This document shows, piece after piece, positions 26,601 through 37,880 of a DNA stretch of 64,000 bases. Origin of the DNA: Bugulina stolonifera (Eukaryota; Bryozoa; Gymnolaemata; Cheilostomatida; Bugulidae); NCBI GenBank assembly GCA_935421135.1, contig OW285197.1:11971223-12035222 (forward strand). Direction: 5' to 3'. Both the position numbers and the translations under genes were made by a program. Under the pieces are notes generated by a model, which searched no databases, had not been told where the DNA came from, and saw only the letters and a list, made by a program, of their open reading frames with translations. Positions within the stretch are counted from its first letter, which is position 1, and each line of letters begins with the position of its first letter.

Positions 26601-29600
26601 CAGTCCGGGACTTTCACTTATCATGTTCAATGGCCTTGACTCTGATGAGGAGTAAGTAGCTTTAGCTCTTGTAGTTTGGTAGCTGTAACTTTTGGGACCT
26701 ATGCACTCTGATGTCTACATACATGTAGACTGTTGTCTTTACCTTCGGAAGTTCAAACTGTACCAGGCATACTGTGCCCCTGACAGTGGCTGCTATTTCT
26801 ATCACAGCGATAGAACAAGGGACACATTTGTAACTTGATATTAGTGTGTAGAAGTAGTTGGGCTAAACCAGAATATATGGCAGATGTGTCTTAGAATCTG
26901 GTCTAGCCATTAACAGTCAGCTATACGATGGATTTCAACAATCACTGGCCCTGAATACAGATTGGTCTTGAATTCCAATATCTTAGATATAGGAAATTGG
27001 TATTTTGTCACAATAGTGGTGATAGGTCGGGAGCTAGTGCTATGCCAAGTCGTAATACTCAATATAAGGTCTAACAGTACAGTACATGTTGCTGCCTTTC
27101 CTCATCGTGCACAAGGTGTAGAAAAGGAAATATTTATTTTATAATAAGAATAGTTTATTTAAATAATATTATACAGATTAATAATTTAAAGTATAATGGT
27201 CAACGAGTGTTGTAGTTTTTAAAAAGAAAATGCAAAATCTATCACAGTTATGGAATGCTATTGCACTAATAATTCTGTAAAATTGAAACAACTTATTTTA
27301 ATACAGCGCATTGTGGAGGTATTTTGATCATTTTACTCGGAGTTTTCCCCTCCCTGTCCCTCGAATGTTTGTTGATAGTTGTCTCCACTATAGTGTTGTA
27401 GTCCGTTTAAACACCTTCACAATACAGTCTAAAAGAGTACATTGAGTTGCTACCACTACGTAGCCACTGTTGACAGCCACATGCGCTGGTTTATCTAGGT
27501 CAAGGTTGTTGTACGGTAGCACTTCACCTTCGGGTGTTATCTCCGTCAGCAAATTATTAACTGTGTCACATACTAGTAAGTTTTCACCTTCTGAGTCCAT
27601 ACACATACCACCTATGTAGTCTGTAATATAAATTGTGTGCTGTGAACATCCTAGCCTGGTTTCTAGTCTCTGTGGAAGCAACTTTGGGGGTGAGAAAATA
27701 GTTGGAAACAGTGAAGTTTAACCTATAGTTTTAGATGTAATTGGCAAGCTTGTTTTTGGAGTTGTCTTTCCTGTGAAATACTTGGTTCAAGCCATTTACC
27801 TCTATTTACCTCGGCGATAGAAATCAAACCTTGAAACTGCAGAAGAGCAGATAACTCCAAATATGCTACTACTTACTGTAGGCCATGTCCTCAACAGCTT
27901 TCCTGTACTTGGGGAAGGGCCGTCCTAGCTTACGTCTCCACAAATAAGTTCCATCTAACTGGGTACAGATCACTTGCCTCTTCTTGCGATCTGTTATATA
28001 TAGTCTATCTGTACCACAGGCTACAGACCACACAGATCTTAGGCTATTCTCCTCTGTCTGTTAAATAATCGCATAGTCAAAGTAGGCCTGCTTACATACC
28101 TACCTACACATTACGGTATATGCTGTGCATACTTGTCATTAATGAGATTCATTTTTTGTATTTCACGTGAAATGGCAGCACACTTTGTGGTGTAGATATG
28201 AATAATGGAGTCGTCTTACCTTCCTCACTATCATTCGATTCCCCTGTTCACTCAACTTCCAAACCTTTTTCTTCTTAATGTCCGTATAAATCATGTGATT
28301 ATCGGGCGTCATACAAATTCCCCATACTTTTGGGCCAGGCGTTGTCACTTCCAGCGGTGCCTCTAGGTTGTTTGCTGCATACGTATGTATGGTATCTTGT
28401 GTAGATGTGTGGATGTTACCTGCAGGGTCTGTTATGATCTGCCTAAAGCACCTGCCTAGAGAATAGCATTACACTTACAATGCGTTTGAGATTTTATGTT
28501 TATAGCCAAAATATTTCATAAGAGCGTTGACAAGCTATGACATAACAGACCGTGTCCTTCACCATGGCAGAACAACTCCGAACTAGCACAAACGTTTTGG
28601 TTTAGTATAAGTGCAGCACATGGTTTGAGTTGGACTTCTACAGATGATAATGATAATATAGCATGATGTCTACTAGGTACTAGGCTGCTGTATGTGTTAG
28701 TAGGCCTACACGTCCACTTTGATATCTAATATTGATTGGTGTACAGCATCCATATACATGTAATAGCATATCCAAGAATACATGAAAGTAGCCGATAGAT
28801 CTAGAGACTATGTAATCAATAGGCTAAGTCTCGTCAGTCTCTGCTGGGACAAAGTCTTTGCTGAACTAGTGGACTCTTATTTTACCTAACGTTAGAAATA
28901 ATCCGGAATACTTTTGATTGAAGTGTTTCTACATAGTACTACACTATCCTTATTCTCACCTGCACGTCTCTGGTCTTATAAAGATTCACGGCATGTAAAT
29001 TATGCTCATTGTTCGAACCTCCACCTGAGCATACAAGTATTTCCGGAGGCTATTACAAAGATGGTGCCGTACCCAGTGTTGAAACATCTGCTGTTATACT
29101 GGTTAAGCTTACCTTGTTGTCTCACATCTAGCATTCCTGTATAAATATTCAACGTGGCTAGACCACCAGATGTCCCTGAACCCAAGGCTAAGAGGACGGT
29201 GTTATCGTCGGTTATAGCTACTCCATTCACATCTTTATTCACTCGTATTTCCTTGTCCAACGTTAGCTGCATGCTTGTCATTTCGAAACTACTCGGGTAG
29301 ACGACATTGTTCTCCATATGTTCTGGTGATTATGAGGTCACTTCCTGTTCGCTTCGATTTCTGATTCAATTTCAGTTGTTAAAGAAGCATTCCTCATTCG
29401 TGCCTTGTTACTACTGCTTGTAATATACTGGCCTATGCCGATATGACTCGATTGCTATCATTGATGTTATTATAGCGTTATAGCTAGTTAGCCCTAGTTC
29501 TTCAATACTATCCCATCCCTGGTCCGGGCGTTTCAATATAGTCCCTTGATGTGAGAGTACTATGCCCTATTAATAGTTGTAGGACCAGCCTACAATCAAT

Positions 29601-32600
29601 ATTTAGATATCTCTGAGGCCAGTCCCAATGGATATTGTTCTTTGTCCATTGATTGTGTTATAGAGTGATTTCAAGTGTCATTCTGTTAATAGACTCTGGT
29701 TGTGTATGTATACAATATGCTATTATAGGCTTGGTAACTGATGCTATTGTTATCATAACATTGATTAAAATTGAATAATTTTATTCTACTACTACATGTA
29801 TGCCTGCATCAGATAAAATCCTATTATCAATTGACCTGCCATTATATTCACTAAAGTATCCCAATAGATGGTAGTGGTGGGACAACTCCAAAATTATTCC
29901 ATGTTTCCTTGCACAATGATACAAGCGATATGCGTGTAGTATAACGTATCATTGTATAAACTGTATTACTGCAGATGGCAAATGTAATCCATTGTGTATG
30001 TATTGTCATACTGTAATACACTGTACTGTTATACTGTAATACATTGTTGAACGACATTTGATCTCTATTGCAGTTTAGAGAAAGAGTTTGTGGATCTCAA
30101 GAAAAGGGAGAATGAAGAACAGGTGGAGCTCAGGGTGAGTGTATAGACATCAAGTGGTGAATATTATGTTAATTATTCGTGTTATGTCACTGTCTCCAAT
30201 ACACTTATCATGCAATGGCCGTTTGTTATATTATCGTCTCCAATGCATGGTACCATGCATTGCCTGTTTGTTATATCACTGTCTCCAATAAACATATCAT
30301 GCGATGGTTGTTTGTTATATTAGCGTCTCCGATCTGAAAACAGACTGCTCAGGCAGAGAATAGAGAATCTGGAAAAAGAAAATGTAAACCTGGCAGACAG
30401 ATTGATACAAGGTAGAGTATTAACAAGTTAGTTTATATTCTGACTAATGATAGTGCTATATACAGGTCAAGGTGACCTATATACTTACCCAGCTCTTGTC
30501 TCAATGTTAGCATTTCATATGTAGATAGTGTAATTATAATTATCTGTGGGTTTTGTTTATAGTATGACCTGAAATGACATTTTGATGGAATAAATTCAAT
30601 TTTTATTAATTATTTATTGGTGGTTAAATGTGCATTTTATGTGTTATTATTATGTAAGCCGAATCAACATGTGTTACATTTAATCCTCGTATACCCTGTA
30701 TTTGTTACGCATGATAACAGGGCAGGTGACTCGGGCACAGGAAGCAGAGGTTATGTTCTCAGTCAAGAGAGAGCTTTCGCAACTCCGAGAACAAAACAAA
30801 GAGCTCTACAGAAGCCTGAGTGCCAGCGAGGATCAAATAACAGAACTGAAGACTAAGAAACAGGTACCACAGGCTATTATACTTCTTTCTAGCTATTGGA
30901 CCATGTATCACAGGCTATATTTCAGTCTATTGAATAGGAAGTAAAACTGCCACTAGTAAACCGACATGTCTTCTCTCGACATCTAATGTAGCATAGTGGT
31001 TCCCAACTACCACTAACCAAGCGTACCTGTGCGTGTAGTTAAACTATCAGTTGGTGGCAGTTTATGGCTTCTTATTAGTCAAACGAATAACATTACTTCC
31101 TCATTGACAGTCTAAGTCAAGCAGAGTCCTGCTCGGCCGTAGCCTCTCCGTACCATCTGGTATTTTACCTACGGGTGAACTGCCAGGGCCATCCGGTTTG
31201 TATAATCATGTGCGTCACCTTCACTCAGCCTTGAACGACCTTCATAGGTCACTGTCTTCAGACAAGCACGGCGTAAGTCACTGTGTCTGTACGGTTGATT
31301 ATCACACTTAGTGTGTTGTGTTGTTTCTTCTCTTGTCTTTTTATTGATCTTGTACCGGTGTCAGATGTAGCCATGGTCCCAGTGTATCTATTAAGTAGAT
31401 ACGGGAGGGGTTCAGCTTTTGTTTCATGCCCTCATATAGACGATAGTACTTGGCACTCACTCTCTCTACAGTTTCTCTTCTCCTAGTTGGTTTGAAGTGA
31501 AACATGATTCCAACTCGGTTTGGCATCTAATTAGTGATTACCATTACCATAGACTGGGCTTCACCAAGTGATTAGTAGAGCACTATCTCCTTGACCCCTC
31601 ATTGGTGAATGTTTTAGAGATTAGTGCGGATTACTCCACACGTCCTCTCTACCATTTATTCTTCTTTGTGCACCTCTAGTTAAACTGATGCACACTCAGT
31701 ACGTCTGTCTGTTCTCCCACTAGTAGCGTAGTCCGGCACTTCCTGCCTGTTCACCATTTTATAGTTTCTAGTAGAGAGGTAGTAAATATATCAACAGTTA
31801 GAACACTGTTCAATATCCTAATAATTGACATACATGTAGTAAACATATACATGTACCATGTGCTGTGTATACACACCTACCTGGGTGTATGCACACATGC
31901 ATAAATTCTCATCAATTACGGGATATTGAGCGAACAGATCTTTGATAACATTTTACTTTCATTGACATCCAACATAGCTTTGTTTTCTCCCATAGGATGT
32001 GGTATATTGTGTTGACAGAGATATCATTGATTGTTGTCCACCTATTTTATTTGTATACTAGTTGGTATTCTATTGTTTATTTGGAGTTTTGTTCTCATGG
32101 ATTTTGCTCATAAACCGCAAGAATATTTTGTCTGTCTATCTGTCTTCAAAACCGACTAACTAAATATACTTTCCATTGACCTCTAGGATGATATTGAATC
32201 TAATGAGAAATTTCAGTCATTACAAGAAGAGCTCATTGCTGTCAAACTAAGGGAGGCGGAGTCTAATCTAGCACTTAGAGAACTAGCCAATCATGTAACA
32301 GACCTAGATAAAGAGTGGCAGGTAAGGCATAAGTACATGTAAATCAAATCTACCCCTAGGAGCAAATATTAGCAGTGCTGTATTCAGTTTTTCTTCGGAA
32401 AAATCAGCAAAACACTGAATGCAAGTGCAAATCAAAACTGCCCATCACTAAATATTAGCATACCAACCTCCATGTTCTGCACCAGAAAGACAAACTCCAT
32501 ATATAATCACAGTGTACATGTGGGACAATATGTGGTACATAACAAAATTATACTTTAGAGTAAGTTTTTAACTCATAGATTCATCTGTTTACAGAAGCAG

Positions 32601-34458
32601 CTGGAGAGGACCCCCAATGATAAGCTAAGTAAACCACAAGCTCAGGCTCTGCACGAAGAGCTCATGTCTTGTAGACTGAGAGTGGCCGAGAGTAACACTA
32701 ACAATAAACAGCTTAGACTGAGAGTCATGGAGCTGGAGACTAGCGGACAGATCACAGGAAACCAGGTTAGCTCCTCCCTCCCTCCTTACATGATCATATT
32801 ATCATGATACAATGCTAGCTGTAAATTCTGATGATGTATCATTACTAGCCGATGCATTGTGTGAATATACTTCAAATCCATAACTTATCCAAGAGATTTA
32901 TCAACATTTGGAGTTGTCTGCTCCTCTGCTTGGTATAAGTAGCCTTTGGTTCCAATAACAGCGAACATCTTATAACCTGATGTTACCCAAGTAATATCTG
33001 CGAGGGCCAACACTAGGGTAAGACATCACTGGCAACACTACGCTCATTGAGTTGAGTGTTTTAGAGTCAGTGAAAGCTCACCAATAGTCCTTACATTGGA
33101 GTAGAAATGATACATGTAGGTGTTTAACTATCCTCTCAGTAGTATCTGATAGATCACATGTATCAGATACATTGCTTTGATTCCATAGGTACGGTTTACG
33201 CGTAGTAGATGTTTGTTAACAATAGCATTATCCGACCGTCTATATAATATAGGTACACAGGCTAATGGATGAGAATGAAAGACTGAGATCTGATATGTCC
33301 ACCGGGAGGGAGAGGGAACAAACCCTCAGTAATGAGGTTGAGGAACTCCGCAATAAGATGGCTGAGCTAGACTCCAAGGTATGTCATGTTTACTTCTGTT
33401 TGTTTCCATGTTACCCGTCAGGTCATATGGCTGACCTCTTCCTGACATAACTCCTTGACACGATGCACATTGACTTGGAATTAGTGTTTATATTTGTTGG
33501 TAAAGCTGTTTATTATATTAATGTTTACACAATACAAAACACCATCTCTCCGTGTAATGCAATAGATATCTTCCTATTTTGAAAGACCTCCACGGAGTTC
33601 ATGTTTCAGTATGTATTCAATTGTACGGCTTGGGGAGCAAACTCAATTCATTTTGGGTTTTTTTCATTATCTGTGGTAAGATTCACATGCAATACTACTA
33701 CCGCCCCTCTCACCCCGTGTAGAGCCTTGATATACAAGCTAATGTGTTTCGTTCCTTTACCAGTCAAAAGAGGAAGTGATGACATACAAGATTAACGATG
33801 CCGAGCAGTCGCAGCTAGTCGCTGAGTTACGGCAGAGGATTGCTGAATTGGAAATCTCCAATCAGGAGTATCAAGTAACCAATGAGATTGCTAACACACC
33901 GCACCAGCCTCTTTCTCAGGGGATGAACGAGTTTACCGGGGAGGTTAGTCTCAACTCTGATTGGCTAGTATGTTGTCTAACAGTGGTTCTATGACTGACA
34001 GATTTACATGCTATTTTACTTAATTTATGTACTATAAGTTGTTCTTCCCTGCTTCATCCACGCAAACGGCTTTATTTCAGAGATAGTCAGTCGTGTTTAC
34101 TCTACTCTGAGCCTTCACGTAGACTGTAGTTCTGGATGTTTACTAACGGCTAAGATTTTTAGTCCAATCATAAATATTCTATAAATAACTCATCAATCTG
34201 TATCCTGTCTGTCTGTTACAGTTTAAGTTGAACTCTAAGATGTCTTTCTCTACTCTCTGTATCTCTAAAGGAACTGCAGCAGACACGGATTCTTCCTCCG
34301 ACACCGAAGACTCTGCTAAAACAAATGACCTTGACATTGCCATTTCCTCTAGCACATCCAACAGTAAGACAAACTCCAACTCCACTCAGTCTAGTAAACC
34401 TAAGGCTAGGCAGCTCGTTTCCATGGAGATGGATGCTGATGATGACGCATTCTTATAG
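14606..34458 (+). CDS. EVI5: EVI5-family TBC-domain Rab GTPase-activating protein
   Basis: Nineteen coding exons: 14606-14708, 15032-15254, 17932-18092, 18605-18696, 19135-19245, 19645-19758, 20127-20327, 20818-20961, 21549-21638, 22034-22140, 30074-30134, 30324-30411, 30721-30863, 31111-31272, 32187-32321, 32595-32765, 33253-33378, 33764-33943, 34222-34458. All phases agree, giving about 882 aa (vertebrate EVI5 is about 810). Residues about 199-413 form the TBC domain, with both catalytic fingers present: Arg244 in IRRDITRT and Gln281 in GYCQG. Residues about 450-760 are charged coiled coil (LEKEF, RLRSENRLLRQRIENLEKEN, QEELIAVKLREAE). The C-terminus has an acidic serine stretch (DTDSSSDTEDS). 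The family accelerates GTP hydrolysis by Rabs such as Rab11 and Rab35 in recycling and cytokinesis. The N-terminal about 160 residues are low-complexity and poorly conserved. Between the TBC and the coiled coil, intron 10 (22141-30073) hosts an antisense gene. EVI5 and EVI5L cannot be separated here. Confidence 0.93.
17275..17318 (+). CDS. candidate alternative first exon of the EVI5-like gene
   Basis: ATG at 17275 opens 14 codons (MRRISESVYDFIYA) plus two bases and ends at the donor GCAAG|GTAATA. That phase matches the acceptor at 17932, the same join used by the 15032-15254 exon. The product would replace the first about 109 residues by 15 and keep the whole TBC and coiled coil. A phase match has a one-in-three chance of being accidental and the donor is only moderate, so this is suggestive. 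Confidence 0.35.
23036..23110 (+). repeat. short minisatellite (GTAGTAG..GTACAAGG)
   Basis: About four imperfect units of ATACAAGGTAGTAG or GTACAAGGTAGTAGTGGAG, 14-21 bp, in intron 10 of the EVI5-like gene. Confidence 0.75.
23227..23365 (+). repeat. 18-bp minisatellite (AGTAGGAGTACCAGTCAG)
   Basis: Seven or more imperfect tandem units built from AGTAC(C/T)AGTC(A/G)G and AGTA(G/T)G, in EVI5-like intron 10. It decays at both ends into GAGTATCAG and GTCGTACCAG variants. Confidence 0.85.
26422..26651 (+). CDS. candidate internal first exon giving a TBC-less EVI5-like isoform
   Basis: ATG at 26422, preceded by an in-frame TGA at 26416, opens 76 codons plus two bases and ends at the strong donor GAGGA|GTAAGTAG. 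The split codon (GA+T) joins in frame to the acceptor at 30074, the first coiled-coil exon, reading ...SDEDLEKEFVDLKK. The encoded head is Asn/Arg-rich (FKNNNNGTQRKTRLNRKT), then Ser/Asp-rich with candidate casein-kinase-2-like sites. The stop just upstream makes a cassette exon spliced from the TBC exons very unlikely, so it would need its own promoter. The resulting protein would have no GAP domain, only the coiled coil and tail. No transcript evidence is available. Confidence 0.5.
27388..29317 (-). CDS. putative NHL-repeat / beta-propeller protein nested antisense in EVI5-like intron
   Basis: Four exons on the minus strand: 29317-29113, 28455-28220, 28057-27877, 27662-27388, giving about 298 aa from ATG at 29317 to a stop at 27388-27390. 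The first two joins are phase-consistent with good donors. The last acceptor (GAGACTAG) is weak, chosen because it alone keeps frame; a nearby CCCCCAAAG acceptor would frameshift. Repeated blade-like segments read GVAITDDNTVLLALGSG, GICMTPDNHMIYTDIKKKKV, SVACGTDRLYITDRKKRQV, GGMCMDSEGENLLVCDTVNN and HVAVNSGYVVVAT. This (G/S)xxxxxDxxxxY(V)xD pattern is that of NHL or six-bladed propellers, as in TRIM2/3/71 tails. No RING, B-box or signal peptide is seen. AATAAA signals on the minus strand lie near 27.13 kb. Function is unknown; propellers usually bind proteins, RNA or sugars. Confidence 0.8.
32373..32450. mobile_element. 78-bp hAT-family mini-element
   Basis: Flanked by the perfect 8-bp duplication AATATTAG (32365-32372 and 32451-32458). 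Its right end (TTGCACTTGCATTCAGT..CATCACTA region, read from either strand) closely matches the right end of the 3637-11233 element (GCAAATCAAAAC(C/T)GCCCA(G/T)CACTA). The left end is CAGTGCTG. The internal ATTCAGT..ACTGAAT arms fold back. It sits in the intron between 32321 and 32595 of the EVI5-like gene and does not touch the splice sites. Confidence 0.8.
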
Positions 34459-37400
34459 GCTCCGCCCATAGCTGCGCCCCTCACTAAGGACTGCCGAGTC
34501 AAATAGTGCAATCATCTTTCACATGCGATCTCTACTAGTCCAAGCAATCATAATAACGTGCACCTTCTACAAGCTGAATAACTGTTGTTATTCCAGTGAT
34601 TAACACAGAATCAGTCTTCAACTCTCTACACATTGATGTCTAGTCACAGAGTGACGGGTGCATTGATGTCCAGCTAGGATAACCCACCAAGCTCCACACT
34701 AAATTTCTGCCTTTCAAACAAAAACTCACAGTCTAATATTCGGGCCTTCAATCTTCCACAAACCCTGCCTCTAATACTGAAACTCTGTTTTCTTTACTTG
34801 AAGCCCCTGATTGTAGAACTCCAGTTGTGTAATGGTCACTAACTGAGCATATCTATCTGTATTTGTCAGATATTCACATAGAACTTTGACACAAATTTCA
34901 TTCTATACCAATATTCTAAATGGTGTTATATAAAATATTATTCTAAAAAAATATTTTTTATTTTTCTTGCTTTGGACTTGTGTGTGCAAAGTGTAAATAC
35001 TTGTAATGATATTTCTGGCTTGAATGAAAACTTACTTTGCAACTAATTTTAAATATTGTTTCATTTTCTAATGTTTTGATATTTAATACTAATATATCTA
35101 TTAGGTATGGTCTTCCATTATTATTTTATTATACAAATTTCTAAGCCTACTGTTATTTAAGTGCATATCTCGGTTATTTGTCTATTTATTATTACATAAT
35201 CGCTTCATGTTTGTATTCACTTTATTTTACATTGTGCACTACAGAAGCTACAATATAAATATACATGTATATATATTTTAAAAACAGACATTGTGGTTTT
35301 TATATTACAGAGCTGCTTACTCCATATCTGAATGTACTTTCTCTTCACCAGATAAACATCTGCTTTGGTCACATGCACAATATATCCAAAATGCACAAAT
35401 TCTGGTTTTGGGGTTATCCTTTCTCTATAGAGTATGTTGGTGTATTGTAGTAGAAAATAATTATATATATTTTATGTACTGGTAGAAAAGCCCCCCTCAT
35501 AAGCACATGATTGAGATCTGGGTGTTTTATTGTAGTAGCACTGCCCTCTAAATCCATGTATATGTCTGTTGTGTTCAAGCAATTGAGTTTAATAATGATT
35601 GTATTGTATAACTCCTAGGGCAAAGCAAAAATAAGTTTCAACGTGTGCATACTGACAGGAATAATATAATATAAAAAAATATAATATAATATAACACATG
35701 TAATAACAGATGTTGAATTAAAAATTAAAACTGTAGCTTATTACAATGCGAAGTCTTCCTATCAAATCTTAATGAAACTAACCTAGAGAGGACGACTTCA
35801 GGTCAAGATCTAGGTCTAGTCTAGGTAAAACGATATCAACTAGCTTATGGATTCAAGTGATTTGTCTTGTAAGCTCTACTAAGGGGTTTTTTCACTAGCA
35901 ATAAATATCTTGGTCTTCAAGACACCAATTGCTTATTGTGAATGTTGCTGGCTTTGATCAGTTTATTTTAGAACTGTACATTACGATGTTTCAAGTATTG
36001 CTTACACAGACATTTTAAGAGTCTAGGCTGTTTGGGCTCATATAGGTACACTCCTAATTGGCAGTGTACCAAACTCAAGTGGTAAATTTCAACACTACCA
36101 AAGCTACCATACTTTCATGTGCTTAAATAATATAATGATATGCATCAAAAAACATCTACCCTGTTGAAATGGTATAAATGCATGTTACAATAACAAGGTA
36201 TGGAGACAACTCCATCATATCAAGTTTATGAAACCCTTAAGAAGTATATGTGTATCTACATGTACTTGTGTGTAGGTATAATCATTATTTTGTGTGTTGC
36301 CCTTTTACATCAGCTACACATACAAATACAACATGAAAAGTCATGTATTAGTAAATGATTTTAAATCAATAATTCATTTCCATGATGTTTATGTTTTTAC
36401 AGACTTGCCCTGGTTATGGTAATATTGGAAAATGATTTCACACTCAACGCTGAGCCGTGAGAAGTGATCAGGTACGTTTGCTTGAAGCTATGCTACTAAC
36501 TGTATGGAAAGCTCTATTTGATGATATAGTGCATTCACAGCTTCCCAAGGTTGTACGCTAGTGAAGCATGACGAGCTATTACGAGTGATGTGGTCTACTA
36601 AGCTAGTTTGGTAAATATTGGACTAGCACATCTAAATCAACTCCAGCCCCTCATGATATTACCCATTTACCAATAAATGATGATTTTAATTAACTTTGTA
36701 GAAAAGAGGCGTTATGATGAAAGAATACCAATCAGATAACTAGCAAATAGTTCTGTTAAATATTTGTTTAAGATACAACTGTTCTCTCCCTGGATGTCAA
36801 TTGAAGAAGATTAATTACATTTCATATCTTCTACTGAAATCTAAATATTGCGTGCTGTAGCTAATTTGTTTGAAGCAATAACTGACAAAATTGCTGCCGG
36901 AAAGCTAAATATAGATTTGTATATTACCACTCCATTATTTACACTTTTATTGGCGCAATCAGCAAAAGATGACAACACGGAAGTTATGACACCTAATTAT
37001 CAAACTAATAGATTGTTGTGGGTTGTGGTTTAGAAGATTCTCATCGATATGATAATATTAATAGATTGTTGTAAATATTCATTTTTACTCTTCATAGAAT
37101 AAAGTAACTTTGAACAAAATATTAGTTATTGATAATATCTAAAAACTTTTTGAGTTTGTGCCGACTATAGTTCATACTAGGGCAGCTCACCTGTTGTGTG
37201 TCATGTGAGGTGGCCAAGAAATGTGCGCAACGATATGGCATCTAAAACATTTTACAGACAGTTTGTTGCTCGAAAAGCTATAAACCACTTATGTGTTCAC
37301 ATGTTAAATTTGCACGTGTTTAGTGTCAAATTCAAATCTATGTGCATGAGCAGGATGAGACCCCCTTGAACTAGTGGTCTAATTTATGCATTCCTCTGGG

Positions 37401-37704
37401 GTTCAATCAGTCAGAGACCACTTGTCTAACTAAAGACAACCTGAGTGCCCTTTCCACTGTTCTCAAACATTTCTCTGGATATTACATCACAAATTATTAA
37501 GCGATAAGAAAATTAGAAACCGTTGATCTCTGTCTACAATATGTAGTACGCAATTGTATTACACAAAATGATACAACAATATGAACAATCTATTCTTGCT
37601 TTCCTAGCAAGTTGTGTTTTGTATTATTTTGATCATATTGAACAATATTATTCCATTAGCTATTGGTATCTGGGGAAAAGTGTTATCTGTAGTCAATAGC
37701 TTAC

Positions 37705-37880
37705 CTGCGCAGTGGATTTTACTTGTACATTGACATCAACATTCACTGAGTGATGCTTTACAGAATAGTCGCAGATGGTGAAAAAGTATGCATCAAAATA
37801 ATTACTGTTATCCAAAACAAGTGTGACATGTAGTAGAAGAGCTTCAGTTATGGTAGGGGAGTTAAGCCTACCCACCCCTG
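37705..37880 (-). CDS. orphan exon-like open frame
   Basis: On the minus strand an acceptor (AAATTACAAG) and a good donor (GCGCAG|GTAAGC) bound 176 bases, open in one frame for 58 codons. It reads ITEALLLHVTLVLDNSNYFD and later HSVNVDVNVQVKSTAQ, an alternating hydrophobic pattern suggesting beta strands. I find no partner exons in either direction, so this could be a fragment of a gene, a relic or chance. Product not recognised. Confidence 0.28.

Noticed and set aside
34179..34385. Minus-strand frame opposite the EVI5-like last exon
   Set aside because: Shadow of the real exon 34222-34458, whose phase and acidic serine tail fit the EVI5 family.
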